Shown one piece after another: positions 36,601 to 51,600 of a stretch of 64,000 nucleotides of DNA. The translations under genes were made by a program, and so were the position numbers. Below the pieces are notes generated by a model. The model saw only the letters and a program-made list of their open reading frames with translations, searched no databases and was not told the origin of the DNA. The stretch spans positions 10,452,001 through 10,516,000 of the forward strand of contig NC_084774.1 of the NCBI RefSeq assembly GCF_028858725.1, given 5' to 3'. The stretch comes from Colius striatus. Lineage: Eukaryota > Chordata > Aves > Coliiformes > Coliidae. Every line of letters begins with the position of its first letter. Position 1 is the stretch's first letter.

Positions 36601-39600
36601 CTGCATCACCCTGTGGACATTGAGAGGTTAGGAGGGACCATCCACTGCTGTAAAACAGTCTGACACAGGCAGGAGACACATGCTTAAAGAGGCATTTGTC
36701 ACCTTCTTCCTTCCCACACATGCAGGACTAAGAACCTGCTGTGCCTACAAGAGGCTCCAGGTACTCTCCCAGCCCCTTGGAAGCTCCCAGCCTTCCACTG
36801 GAGCACACAGTCTGTGTTCCTACCAGATCCCCATCCAAAAACCAGGCAGCTAGTACCTGAGAGCACCTTGCAGCAATTGAAATAAACAGATGTCTGTCAA
36901 CAGCTCTGAGAGGACACCTCTGAAGGCTTAGAGTCAGCCAACAGGAACCACTGAGCAGAGGGACATGGCTGAGTTTAGATCATATGTGTATGGCTCATAT
37001 GAGCATCTTCCTTTGGGGCATTTCCTTGGGATTAATGAATAGCAGCAACTTCACTTTTCTTCAATAGTTACACTACCAGAAAATGTTTTAGAAGCAAAAG
37101 CTTTCCAGCTATGCTGTTTCTCGACAAGCATCAGTAGCTTTGCAACACACATGGGACAGGTGCAGGGATCTTCCCTGCAGTGTTTAAGTAGGACTTTACA
37201 AACCTTCTCACCATCGAGTCCAGGAGCTCCATCCCTCCCATCCTTGCCAGGCATGCCCTGCAACCACACACCACGCAGGTTAGGCTTCTAAGGAGACTCT
37301 GTGCTTTGCAAAACACATTCACATCAAAGAAGCTTTTGGCAATGGGTCCAGCTCCAGTTGTACTGGGAGATTTTTCATTAAGAGCAGTACAACTAGGGTC
37401 TAGTCCAACAGGAATTAAACTGGAGGTGACAGAGACCTGCAGAGCAGAATTGTGACAGCAAAGACTGTACAATGCAAGTTATTTACTAGCATGTTTTATC
37501 ATCTGCAAGCATGACAACAGTGAGACTTGCATCCTATCCAATTGACTTACAGGTTCTCCTATGAGTCCACGAGCCCCTGGGTTTCCTTTTGGTCCAGGTC
37601 TGCCCTAGAAATCAACAATAAATCCTGCATTATCCAGGACATGACCCTTAAGAGCAATAAGTCAACAAAGGTAACAAACCTTGTAGGGACATTTCATTCA
37701 GTTTGTGCTGGCTCCTACCCTGTTCACATGGGTCTGGCACCACTTCTAGGACACCCCAGGAAACGGGCCCAATGCTGGCTGCAGCATGTGGGAAAGCTCT
37801 TGATGGTTTCAAGGGATGGAGATGTAAGATCTGATCCCTGTGCTCTAGGCTGTAAGCAGCATGTAGGCACCTTATTACTTAAGCATCTTTAATCAGACTT
37901 GAACATCTAATTTTTGAAAGGAATGCCTTCATCCCTTTCAAAGAAACCAAGGGAGACAAGCCACGATAAACCCACGAAACAGACTCCTTTGGATGTCATG
38001 CCCAAAATTTGAGCAGAAGGGGTGTTTTACTGCACTTACAGTGTCACCTTTGGGCCCCCTGAATCCTTGAGGTCCTTTGTTTCCTTGGTCTCCCTACAAC
38101 AGAGGGGGAAAAGCCATTAAGCATCTTCATCATGTCATGACACAGACTCATGTTTCGAGGGTTTAGATGCTGAGGGTTTCTGTGCTGTTTGCTGGCCTTA
38201 GCAGAGGTGTGAGTGAGCTCCTTCCCCCAGGAGCTTGGCTCTGCTTTCTCAGTTATGCCCCATAATTCCTGACACACAGATGAATGGCAGCAGGGATTTT
38301 GCCAACAATCCCTCAGGGCAGAGACCATTTTCCCTTTCATTTAATGAGGAGTTATTTTTTCATCCAGAAACAGGAGGAAAACTTTGTTTGTTTTCTAGAT
38401 CCTGCTTGGCTTCATTAAATGTTTGGTGGGCAATCTGCACTTTGTTTTCTTCTAGTTTGGATGAACTTCTATAAAGGGAAAGAGGAGGAGAGAGGTCCTC
38501 AGAGAGTGGTCATGCCTCAGGGTCAGTGCAGATTGTGGTGTGCTGGCTGGTGTGGGGAGGGGAAGGTGTGTGTTATAAAGCAGATGCCACATTATCCATG
38601 CCAAGGACAGACTGAGTGGCAGGCTCTTAGGTCACAATGCTGTAGATGCAGCTCTGGTCTCATATTTAGACACAGTGAGGAGGGCATGGGGGTCTGCCCA
38701 CAGGCAAGTGTGCAGGTTCAGCCTTCTACACTTCACCTTACAGCTCTGCAAAAGCATGGGCATTGCATCTTCAAAACACAACTATTTCTGCTTGTAGCAG
38801 AAGTCCTTGTGAGTTGTGGGCACTTGGAGATAAATCAGGTTGAAAATTCAGGATGGAGCTTACTGATTCTTCCCAAGAACACCACAGATGCCCCTCAAGT
38901 GCTTGCCCATAGCTCAGGGAAGAACAGAGAGTAATGAAAATGTGATGAACTTATTCTGGCATGGAGAAAGGACCATGAGATCTGGGTCTGGTGAAATAAC
39001 ACTGCTTTAAGTGGAGGGAAAAAAAGCAAAGGTGATAATGTGATGGAGATGGTCAGCACAGTCCCCTTGGTCACTGGCAGCAAAGGGTTTAGGCTCTGGT
39101 TGTGGGAGGCAGGGCCACTGAGATGCTGAGAAGATACATACAGCTTTCCCTGGAGGTCCTGGGATTCCAGGTGGCCCTCGGAAACCAATGTCACCCTGCA
39201 GAGAATAACACATGAGGGTGAAGTAACAGTCTCCCTGCCTTATACCCCAATCTAAGAAAACACCAAAGTCCTGGAAAGACACCTCGTGTTTCTTGACTGC
39301 TTGTGATAAAACCTTGCTAAAGACTTCCCTCTCAACAGGCAGCTTTTCACTCTGAATGTCCCCACCATTACCTCTGCAACACACTGATATCATTCATGGC
39401 TTCTCTACCTTGACAACGCACTTGTTGCTAACTCAGTGCATCAAATTCAAAAGCACTCAGCCTGGGACCTTGGCAAAACTCCAAAGCCACAATGAGCTGG
39501 AGATTCACCCTGTTCCCATTGAGGAGACTTTGCCCACCAGTGGTTCTTTGGCTTTTTTCTTGTAAAGAGACGGAACAGAACGTTAAATACTCATGAAAGG

Positions 39601-42600
39601 GTTCTCAGTTTCTTGCAAGACTCTTCAGCAGTCTTGGTCTTGCAGGGACAACACTTTCACCTTCTGGTCTGAAGGCTTAAACAGGGCTGGGCCTGACCCT
39701 GTCCCTGCAGACTCCTCCTGCCTTTGGAAGGTTGTTCTGCTGAGGGGGTGCAGGAAGGAGGCTGCACTTTTTATCTTTTCAAGTTCCCAGTGGTCTTCAG
39801 TAAGGAAAAATTGCACCTGGGCCTCCCATGAGACAAATTGATGGTAGAGGGGGGAAGAAAATAATCAGGGGAAGGTTTTTCTTACTCTGTCACCAGCTGG
39901 ACCCATCGGCCCAGGGAGGCCTCGTAGTCCTCTTGGGCCCTGGTTAAGAGAATGAACCAGTTAAATCCCAGTCATAACCATAAAATGGCACAACAGTATG
40001 ATGTAGCAATGCATCAGCACAGAAAACATTAAGAAACAATGAAGAGTGGCCAAAAGCTCAGCCTTCTGATGCACAAACAAGACATCTTCCCCTTTGGTGA
40101 CAGCCTCTGAGGAGGTGACATCGTAGAGACACCCCATGCAGATGTGTTCAGAGTGCCCACTCTCTCCAGCCCACCTCCCAGGCTGTTGAGCCAGCCCAGA
40201 GCTCAGCCTCAGATCCACCCAAAAGGTGTCCAGGGCTCTACTGGGGCAGCTCTCCTTTGGATGTCTCATTTGAGGTGAGGTGCCAAAAGCAGGACCTGAA
40301 CTAAAGCTCAGTGAAACCGCCACGATGTGTTTTGTCATCAGCATCGATTTGCACATCAGTTCCTCTGCAGAGGCCAGGGCTGTTTGGGTAATGCAGGATG
40401 ATGGCTGATGGCACCACTGAGTTTCACAGTGAAAAAGGTGATGGGAAGAGCTGTGGGGTGTAGGTGTTACCTGGAGGCCAACGCTGCCTGGAATGCCAGG
40501 AGGACCAGGAGGGCCAGGGCTGCCCTAGGAGAAAAAAGCTAATTAGACAAGAGATGAGACAGCACAAGTCTGCCATGGATTTGGAACTTGCTTCTACATT
40601 ACAGGTGATTTCTTCTATGTGTATATTTCTTCTACAATCAGTCAGGAATTTACCCACATCATAAATGCAGGGCTTTTTCCTGAGCTGACATCCCTGCATG
40701 TGAAATGAGAGGAGTTAGCTTAGTGAACTGATCTTAACATTATGATTAGTGAGAAGATGAATTTGCTTGAGGTATTAGCACGTGGCTCTACATGCAGAGT
40801 GAGGGAAGGCAATGCACTTCAGACATAGTGACTTCTCCTTGGTGCTCAGCCAGTCGCCTCATTTCTCCCTGTTCCAGCTGTTATGGTGCTTTTGAAGAGA
40901 AAAATCCTCCCCCATCCCCTTTAAATGGAAGTTTACCTTCTCTCCTTCTTTGCCTATTTCACCAGGTTCTCCTTTGTGACCAGTGTGTCCCTAGAAAGAA
41001 AAGCTCCAATGAGTCACATTCCAGTGCAGTCTGCTTTCAAACTTTACATTTTGTGAGGTAACTCTAAGACCTAAACACACACAACTCAACTCACTGGGGA
41101 AATAAGCTATCCATGTGCTGGAAGGGTGTCAGTGGAGGTCAGCTCTGGGCTTAGCCAGCCTGTGCTTAGGTGTCTGTGTCAGAACTGAGCTTCAGGAAAT
41201 ACCCAGATTTGGTTTTCAAGAGGGACTTGTAGTGAGACTGGGCTGCAGTCCTCCAGATGCAATTCTCAATTACAGGTCAGAGAGCAGAAGTCACTTCCCA
41301 TCACTTATGAAAACGGGGCTTCTGGAAATGTCATTCTGCATCTTTAACCTCCCTTCTTAAGTCACCTTTAATGTCTGCATCATCAAGCTTGCAAAGGAAT
41401 CCACATCCTCCTGAAATCTCTTCCATAACTCAGATTCAGTTGGCTTCTTGGCTCTCTGTTATTGTGGGAGAGACCCCCACTAATTTAACCATGGCAGATG
41501 TTATTCCTCACCATGCAAAAGGTCCTGTGCATCATCTGCATTGTCATTGGAGACCTTCACTGCTTTTCCCACTTCAGAAGTTATGAATTACAAGTTGTTA
41601 CACCCTAAACATTGTGTATGGCTAATGATATTGATGACTCAGCTCAGAGATCAAGCAGATCTGCAGGTCAGTTCATGAGGGACTCAGGGGATCTTCCACC
41701 CATTGCCAACTTCTGCTCAAAAACACCCTGAGTAACTTATCACCTCAGCTCACTGCTGGAGTGTAACCTACTGCACAGAACTCATGTGAATCAAAGATGG
41801 GACAGAGGAGGAGATGTTTAACTGCTGAGTGAGGTTTCCTGAGGGTTGTAATCTAGAATTTATGAACCAGAATCAAACAGCAAGCTGCCTGCTGCTACAC
41901 TGAGTATAAAACAACAATTAAATTGTCTTTAATCACATAACTTACGTCTTGCTACTGCAAAATGTGCAGCTCTGTGTTTACAGGCTCTGTGAGCACAGCC
42001 TCAGAACTAGGGAGATTTTCACAGCTCTCTGAAGCCTGAAAAGGCACCAGATTGCTGTTGAGGCAGCCTTGAATGGCTGCTCTCTGCTTGCTCCTGCTCA
42101 TCAGCTGTGCCTTGCAAGGCTTGTGTGGTGTTTTAATCTTTGTGCTCACTCTATGGGAAGGGTTAGATTTCATTTGTAGGAGTAAATGGCCACAGTTAAA
42201 TCTAATAAAAGTTGCAATCCTGCAAGGGATGGAGCCACAAAGCAACACTCCTGTGAGTGCAGACAGGTTCTGGAGGGATGCAAAGCCTCTGGCTGAAAGT
42301 GAAGGAAGGGTTGAGTTCAGTGCCTGAGCAGCTATTGCAAAGAAAGCAGGATCAGGCCCCTCATCATCCTCTTGGCTCATATTTGGCTGCTTTCTGTTTC
42401 AGACTCACAATCCCAGGTGAATGCATGGGTGGTGTGGAGCCTGCAGGAGATGGGTACTCTGTATGAACAAGTTTCATCCCAGGGGTTTGTGCTGGTATTT
42501 ACTGACAGAGACAGACCCTTGTATCTGCAGGTGGTATTTTCCTTACCTTGAAGCCTGGCATTCCTGGGGGACCTGGAGGACCTGGTGGGCACAGAGCTGG

Positions 42601-45600
42601 GCACTGCAAAGAACAGAAACATTCTTTGGTTTATCAAGTAGGTTTTGTTTACTAGGGAGAGGGGGAAAGGTCATGAGGTCATGGAGGTTCTGGTTCCAAA
42701 TCCATTGAATCTCATCCATTCATAGTAACACATATTCACATCACTTCCCAATGACAGAAGGTTCTAAATAGGCTCTCAAGCCCCCCAGTAACCCACAAAA
42801 TAATGATTTATGAATGCTCTGCTTCACTTGGAGCATGGACTGGAAGAAATTCTGAAGGCTGACAGTGGTCCAGAGTCCAAAATGCTGGAGAAGCACAGCT
42901 CCCCAGTGAAGCCACACAGGTATCTTGTGAATCATTAGGAACATAGTTCAATCTATGCACTTATTCACCTCTATTGTTTTTCATTAGGCAGCTCACTTCA
43001 TGGAAACAAGGACAAGCATTAGAGTTTATCAGAAGGGGACCTATACAAAATTAACTCAAATATCAGTGAGCAGCCACTTGCAGATGTCTTGGGATGGGTG
43101 AGCCCCTGGTGGGAACTCTGTGTTGATTGGGAACAAATCAAGGCATGCCTGGAAATGTGATGGGGCCTTCAAAGGTCGTGCTCTAAAAGCTTTAGGCAGG
43201 GAATGAGATTTTCTTCTGTAGCTTTTCCTTCTTTCTTTGAGGTTTTTTTTTTTCTCCTTCTTGTAAAACCTCAGGCAACACCTCTGCAGCAGAAATTTAA
43301 TTTTCTAGTATATTCCACAGGGTAAGTGAAATGAAACTGGCAGAAATAGCATCATCTTTTCTATTAGGTTCCACGTGACTTGCCATAAGGCAGCCTGAGC
43401 TGCCTCGGAGCCTTTTTTTTGGGGCACGCCAATTAGGAAAGTAAAGATGCTGTCACAACAACAGCTGTGCAATCTGGAAATGTCACTTCCATCCTTCATG
43501 GACTTCACACTCCTTTCATTCCTTTGAAAGAATCAAGGCTTTCTCCTAAGGAAGGAAATCTAAACAAAGCATATGCCCAGAAGAAGCCGGTGCCACCGTC
43601 CGTGGAAATAAACTGCGGCGCACACGCCCTTTTCTCTTTGCAGAGCAGGACTGGAAGCAGATGCATGAAAAGCTGTTGTCATTTACCAAATGCTGAAGTT
43701 GTTTTGTAAATGAAGAATGTGTGTGAACCCTGCATTTGGAGAAGCAAAGGAAAAAAACCCTCAGCACTAGCATTTCTGCCTCCTGGAAAGAACCCTTGGA
43801 GCCTCGTAACAGCGTGTGACACTTGTGCATCCTGTGGCACGGTGGCTCAGAGCTGTGTCTGCAGCTGTCAAATGGTCTGAGAGCCAAGTGTGCCAAGGAA
43901 AAGGCACAGCCAGGATTCAACTAAGAAATGTTTTCATGCTACATAAAGAAAAACCTACCTGAAGGTCCCCACCAGCATCAGGAAGGGTGCCTGGAAGCCC
44001 CTGCAATTCATGAAATTGTGGTCAAGAGAAACATCAGGAGAAAGTACAATGTCAGGAAAATGCTCTTTGCAGACACAGCTCAGCTGGAGCAGGATGAGGC
44101 AGACACCCAGCCCCACTGTGTAAAATGCAGCCCATGAACCCAGAGAGTGAGCAGCACCAGTCCTCAAAGCAGCCATGTCAGAGGTGCAATCGTCTCCTGG
44201 AGATGCACAGATGAGCTTGGGCAAGAGCCTCGAGCCTTAGGTAATGAAGGCAGCAATCTGAGAAGAGCAGCAGTGCCTGAACTTCCTTCAGGCTGAGGAA
44301 GTTCCTTGGGAAAGACCTCCCTATGCTGCCAACCTTCCAGAGACACCACAGCCAACACAAACCAGAGACTTGCTGGTTTCAAGCCCCCTTTGCTGTCCCT
44401 ACAAGGACACACCATAATCCAAACAACCATAGAAACTCTGAGAAAGCAGAAACCCATCTGCAATCTGTCTCTGCCATAAAGCCTGGATATCCTTGGCTTC
44501 CTCCATCCCCACAGCCCAACAAACAGGAGATAATCCACACACCAAAGTGCAGCCAGTGAGAAGTCACTGCTCTCCTTGGGGCACTGTGTTTATGGTCTGC
44601 TGAAACTTAGCCCAGAAAGGGAGTGCTCAGGGTAACGGCAGCAAGTGAAACATGCATGTTCCAGCAGCAAGAAGAACATTCTGGGCTTCACAAGGGAATT
44701 TTCTCACATTTATTTACAAGTCTCAACTTACAGGAGGTCCAGGTGGTCCAGGAGGCCCTGGGAATCCTGGCAGACCAAAAGGTCCCTAAAAACAGAGGGG
44801 AAAAATAGTGAGAATTCTCCTTCTAAGCCACATCAATGAAAATGCAAAGGGAGAGGAAGGGTGGCTACCAAATGCCATTGCATGTTTGTCAGTGTGGGAC
44901 AAGATATCTCTAATGGGACTAAACTGCACCTTTCTTTCTGCAGAGGCTTCTATGGCTGCAAAGAGAACAGCAGAAGCAGATGGAAGTAGAGGTATTAGGA
45001 GAGAAAATATCTGTCTGCATTCACATTCCTGCTTCCACTGGCTCTGTGCCTCTCCAGTGGAGCTGTGAGCACCCAAAAATGATGGTGTGCTTCTGCAGAA
45101 TGGGCTCCCTCACATCAGACCCATTCTGTGCTGTAGCTTCTTTTGAGGATGCTGAAAGTACATGTCAGCTGAAAACTGGCCTTTGCTCTCATGTCCTCAC
45201 TCACAGCTGATAAAGGAAGATCTGGATGCAAGCAGTCACATGCCTGTGACACTGGGTTGGCATTGGGGTGACCCTACACAAGCTGAAATGGGGACTAGCT
45301 TTGCCCACAGGCATTTGTAGAGCTTGTGGTGTCTTGTGCATCACGTTTCCAGAATGGGGTAAGAAACCAGAAATTAACCTAATTCTTCTGAGGTTGCTGC
45401 ATGTTCAGTGAATGAGGATGAAATGGGAAGAGAAACTCACAGGAGGACCCTGAAATCCATTTCCACCTGGGAGCCCACTGGGTCCTGGAGGTCCCTGTTG
45501 AAAAGAGCAGAGTCTTACACCCAGAGCAACCTCACATAGCTGACAAAACCCAGGGCAAACACTCTGCACTGATTTGTCCAACCCCTCCAAGCAGCCCAGT

Positions 45601-48600
45601 CCTGCACTCACACAATCAGTTTCCCAACACACACCTTTCTTTTTGCTCCACCTTCCCATGGAGCACCCCCTTGTCAGTGTTTTGTGTTGCCAGCATCTGC
45701 CCTCTCTGACACAGGGCAGCTCTGAGATGCCTCAAGAACCCAACAAACAAAAACTGCCCCACAACTGGTTGCTTCCAGCAATTAGAAGACTGAATTGAAA
45801 TCAGTGGGGTTAGGGTAAGCATAAAAACCCACAGGGCTGCTGACCTGCAGGACTCCCCTCTATCCACCACAGAAGAGGGATCCCAAGGCCTGGAGTGGGT
45901 TTGTACCATTCAGAGTAACCAATAAATCTAGTATAATACATTCAAACTTCCTTTGCTAAAGAGCTTCACTACTTACTGGAGGTCCTGGTAGTCCTTTGCC
46001 CTGGAATGAACATTGAAAGCAGGAAAAGGTCACATCAAAACTGAACGTACAGGAAGAAAAGCAAACCTCAGAAAATGCTGCTTAATTAGGAGGTTTTTTC
46101 TTTTTCAAAGTTTCCTTAGCACTGCCCTGTCCCCAGTTGGTGCAATTTGCAATCAGAGCAGAGCTGGAGTCTTGATGAACCCTTCTGGTGCCTGCAATCA
46201 TTTGTATTCCCTTGACGGTGCTGTTACTGACGAGACTCTAAGTAAAGCCATGGATGGTGATGTGACAGTGGGACACAGGCTGGTACAAAGACAACATTCT
46301 GGTTTATCTACTTTTCCTTCTCTTTTCCTTTTGTTTCTTAGACATTATCTAATGTCTAAGAGTTTGGACAGCATTTGACCTGCTGGTCTTTATTCCAAGC
46401 TCGTTTGCTTTATGACATATCTCAGAGACTAAAACCAAGCCCTGTGTTACCAGGTCAGGTCACTCATATGTATTTAAACACTTCAAACAATATTTTCACT
46501 CCTGTAGGCTTTTATCCCTTTGTTTGACATACAAGGTCCCTCTCTTCTTCCGTTCTAGGAGGTACTTACAGCTGGTCCAGGCGGCCCGGCAGGTCCTAAT
46601 GCACCCTATGGGAATAAACCAGAGTGCAAATTAGGAGGGATAAACCAAACTCCCCTTTGGGGCAGACCCTAAGGCCTCCTCTCTGACACTAATCTTTGTC
46701 TGAAAACTCCAGCAGTGTCTCACAGTAACAGCACACAGCAGGAGGTGCTCAGCTGAAGTCACAAATACAAGGATAGAAACTTAAGGATAATGACTCTGCC
46801 ATTCCTGATTAATTACTGGCTGAAGAACAGTTTGAGGTAGTAGGGATGGATGTTCAGAACTGACCCCAGCAACTTCCTTCAGCATTTGCTGGGCAAGAGA
46901 GAGGAGAGACTCAAATGTGAGTTGCTCCTAAAACTCTAAACAGACACTTCTGCAAATCACAGCTGGCCTCAGATCAGTCTGCACAAATACCTAAAGGTTC
47001 CTAAACTGAATGTCACTCAAGCAGCTCTTTGCTTGCATTTGTATTGTTCTCAGCTCTTGTTGCTCTCAGATAAAGGTAGAACTTAAAATAGTGAGATGGT
47101 GAGAGACTTAAACACAGCACAAACCACGTTGTTATATTTATGGAATGCACTAAACTAGAGCCAGCAAGATCCTCGTCTCCTTGTGCAGGGAACAGAATGA
47201 TTACAGCACGAGGCTTCCTCAGTGTCTGCCCAGCTGGATTGTCCAAACCTGCTTTCCAAACAAACAATCTCAAAAAGCTGCACAGAAATATCTGGAGGAT
47301 GATGTCCTGAAGTGGAACTAAATGTCACATACCCCTAGCACCAGGGAAACAAGGCAGATGGGCAGATCTGGGAAACAGCCCTACACACCACTGCTTATTG
47401 TGGTCCCAGGGATGACACCAGCCCCTTCCTAATGGTCTGCATACCAAATGAGATTAGAAAGAGGTTCCCCTTGTTGAGCTTAAGGAGAAAGATACAGAGG
47501 ACCCAAGGCCTCATTAAGAGCAGTCTTGTGAGGAGAGGACTGTAATCCAATAAAAGTCAACTCTGCTGCACATGTCAGTTCATTCATTTCTCTTGCTGCA
47601 GGTTCCTCTGCTTTTCTTCCAGTCACTTGTATCATTAGGCTGAAGTTCTTAAAACTACTAATGGTTGTAAGGGACAAGCTGGGACCTCCTCCTGCACAGA
47701 CAACATGGAATTCCTGGCACCTACCCACTGACACCCAAATCCTGCCCCCACTGAAACGAGCTGTGTAGCCCCTTTCTGCTTTGGCCAACGTGCCAGAAGG
47801 TTGGCAGAGTACCTAAAGTGTCAAATGCTGGCACTTTCCTTAATTTGGATATCTTTGAGGGTGTAAGGTGCAGCAGTGAATGAAAGAAAGATCATCAAGT
47901 CCCTGAGCAAGCTGATCTGACTTCAAAGCAGAGACTCTAATTTACACCTCGACTTTAATACCGTTGTCTGACTCAACTCATTCTCCCCCCAGAATTGTTC
48001 TTTCACTTTTGATTAGAAAACAATCTCACCATAATATTTTCCCTTTAAAGTAATACACTTTATGAATCTACAACTGTGGAGCACAGGAAATGCTTGATTA
48101 ATGTGACATTCCTAAAGAAACATGAAGAATTATGTTTTCCTCAGTGCTTACAGTGTAAAAGCACCAAACTTAATGGCCCTTGAGAACTTGCCAATGAAGG
48201 ACACCAGTATCCAGCACTGAGGTCACAACCCAGCCTGTTCCTGGCTAAAACAAAGGAGAGGGGTTTTTTTTTAATTGGAAAACCAAGTAGGCTTGATGTA
48301 ATCATTCTGGAAGCAGAACCATGAGAAAAGCTAATGGATGTTGAGAGCAACAAGAGATATTTCAGATGAAAAGCGTTTTGGCGTGCTGCCTTCACAGTGC
48401 TCTGCCCCTGGCCAGACATGAATCACTGCTGGACTGATGAAGTGTGGCACACAGAGGAAAAGAGTTGTTTAGCAATAATGTATTACTAAAAACTGTCTTC
48501 CATATGCTAAACACCTTTGCTCTGCCACTCCAGCTCAGAAAAATAGGCTTATTTAGGAGAAGTCACAGTGTTAAGCAAGAATTCAGTCCCACAACAGTCA

Positions 48601-51600
48601 GGAGACACCTGCTTGAGTCCTGGGAGATTAAAATGTGTTCTAAAGGCTGGGGAGAAGAAAGAAAAGAGGGATAACAATGCTGTCCTATAAGAATGCTAAA
48701 GCTTTGGGAGGTTTTTTTCCTTCTCCAGGCTTTTATTAGAGCAATTAAAATGATTTTCAAGATGGACCACTGACCTCAAAAAGCTCCCATAAACACCAAC
48801 AGGTCCCAAGTTTGCTCCATCCTGACAGGTTGAGTTATGAGACACATCAAATCAGAGCATGCAGTTACAGTCATTGTGCTTGTGTGCTTCCACTAAACAG
48901 CTAAAGAGGAAGTCCCTGTGCCCAGAAATTATCTGCTCAATTACCCTGCAGACCAGGAGCTTGTGTGCTACACTGGACATGGCCAGATACCACCTGCAAA
49001 CAGAGAACAGAGGCACAGAACTGCTCAGTCTGCTGCGTGTGCAGCTGAGCTTTTCTGTTTTAAACATCAGAGATCACTTCCCAGAAGGTGCTGGACTCTT
49101 GCCACAGACTGAGAGTGGTCGGGGTTTTGCAGCCCTGGATCTCTGGGGAGAAAGATGGGCATGAGGAACAGCAAAGATGATGGGTTTTGGTGCAGTGGTG
49201 ATGGACAGAGGCTCAGAGCTGTGACCAAGGTGTTTGGAGCCTGTCACTCAGCTTTTCAGTGGCCATGCAAACTTTGCCTTGCACATGGGAAAGGAAGAGA
49301 CCTGATCTAGGTTGATCTGCTTCTGCAGGGGGGTTGGACTAGATGATCCCTAAAGGTCCCTTCCAACCCCTACCATTCTACGATTCTATGAAGAGAAGCA
49401 GATCAAAGATACATGGCTCTACCACTCATCTCTTCAGCTAAGTGAGATAACTCACAGTTTTCAGCTTTGGGTCACTCCTTGAAGCAGCAAATGGATTATT
49501 GAGATGTACTGAATGTGTCAGACAAGTGCACTTTTCTTAACCTCTGCACGCTGTGACATGTTCAGCCCCTCACTGCAGCCCTGGCTGTGGGTACAAGCCT
49601 TAGCTCCTCACATTGGGAGACAGCAAAACAGCCATATTGGATAAAAATCTGGGCTGAGTGGCTCACTAATGTTTAATTCTTCAAGTCACAAGGAGGCCCA
49701 AGTGCCTTTCCAGCCACACTGTAGATGATCTGAAGGACATCTCAGGCAGTCATTTCCCTGTCCTCGTGGTGCCCCTGAGCAGAGCTCAAATATGCAGAAA
49801 GCAAGTTAAAAATCCTCTTATTTCTTGCTAAACTGGCTGGGGAAATCTATGTCAAAACAACTAATAATGTCAATCATATGGACAGCCCCAGAATTAACTA
49901 AAGGCCAAAGTTTAAACAGTAATTATACAGTAGCAGTAATTATAAACACAACAGCTGCACACTCAGACTGCAAATAAAGGCCAAGCCCAGCTTCACTTTC
50001 ATAAACTTTATAATTCAATCTATTGACTACCTCAAGGAACTTTTTAGCCACTTGGAATATCACCAGAGCTATTCTGCATTGCTACTGCCACCTCTGAGGC
50101 TACCCATGCCCACTCAAAGCCACGGGAAAGGGAGAAACATGGATCTCATGCCATGCTGAATGAAAAGCTATCTGAAGCTTCTTCCCAAGGGTCCAAGTAT
50201 TCTGCAAGGGGGGGTGGACTAGATGATCTCTAAAGGTCCCTTCCAATCCCTACCATTCTATGATTCTATGATCATCAACACCTGAATGTCACCAAACAAA
50301 AGAATGAGAAATCATCAATACCCTGAGTGACAACATCCATTTAAAGGGATGTAGGATCTAAGGTGGTACTCACACGGTCTCCTGGAGGCCCATTTGGGCC
50401 AGGTGGGCCATCTGTTCCTGTTAAACCCTGTTTAAAAGTGAAAGAAAAGTGTGAAACAGAGAAATGTGAGCTGCAGGAAGTCCTTGTTGCTGTCAGCAAC
50501 ACCAACCAGCTGTATGCCAAGCTCTCAGGAAAGCCTAACCCTTTTATTCCTCTCTGTAACTACAAAGTGCCAGAAGCAAGTGCTCAGCAGTGTTTCCCGT
50601 GTGAGTGAGCACCAAGTGTTCCTCTGACAGGTTTGCTGTGCTGCAGCTTCGCTGTGGGAGCTGCTGCATGCTTCCTCTCACCTGGTGCAGAAGCAAATGT
50701 GCTGCCCAAAACCTTACTCACACTCAGCTGCCATGGCAGGGTCATGGGAAAACTTGACCCTGTGCAATCCAGAGCTGCAGAGCACGTGAGCCTGGTGACC
50801 AGCACAGCTCAGCTAGCGAGTGAGACTGGATTTCTGAGTTGAGGCTTAAGGAGTTTGCTCCAGAAACATAATCCAATGCTCATTTCTGCAACCTGTCCAC
50901 TGCGGTGTTTCATTGAGTGCCATCCTGTCAGAAATGCATCTCAAAATTGTTCTCATTCTCATTAACCCAGTCAAGAGGCTCAACTGTTAAATCTCTCCTT
51001 ATATTTGACACACGTGTAGATCCAGTGCTCACTTTGTTTCTCCAGTAGACACAGAGAAAGTCAATGAGACGCTTTGGGTAAACATCCACATCTATGTGGA
51101 ATACTTAAAAGATCTAAGAGATGATGACAAAATACTCACATCCACTCCAGGAAGGCCAGGCAGTCCAGCTTCACCAGCTGCCCCAGGCTTCCCTGGTGCA
51201 CCTTTTGGCCCCTAAATCAGATTAAAAGGCAATCCTTGTAAACATCATAGCAAGAGAAACACGTCATGCATTGACCTAGGCCACAAGATATAATTTGTTG
51301 ATATGTTAATTTTACACTATGGAACATGGAAGAATTCCTGCAGAGAAAGGAAACTTAACACAAAACCATATCCAAGTCCTGAACACATTTCAATGCTTTG
51401 GCTCAGTTCTTTGCCATCCAATTAATCACACAAGCAGTTACCTGTGAGCTGTTCCTAGTAGAAAGGGATGGGTAAGTGACCCAGCACAAAGAGCTGTGCC
51501 ACTTGGTACAATTTTTAGCAGCCCTTGACAGACTGAGGAGCTGAAGCAGACTCAGACTGATGCCAGAAATCACCACATATATGTGGCTTGGAACCAGTTT

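Larger units (their letters stand above)
46606..50373 (-). other. COL9A3: COL9A3 intron 5
   Basis: The largest COL9A3 intron (3.8 kb). It has two short CR1 termini (49300-49391 and 50201-50270). I see no coding or RNA gene. Confidence 0.7.

Noticed and set aside
41943-41960. Tiny exon-like sequence between GCAG and GTAAG on the minus strand near 41950
   Set aside because: It would be about 9 nt and does not encode a Gly-X-Y unit; flanking exons 11 and 12 already join in frame.
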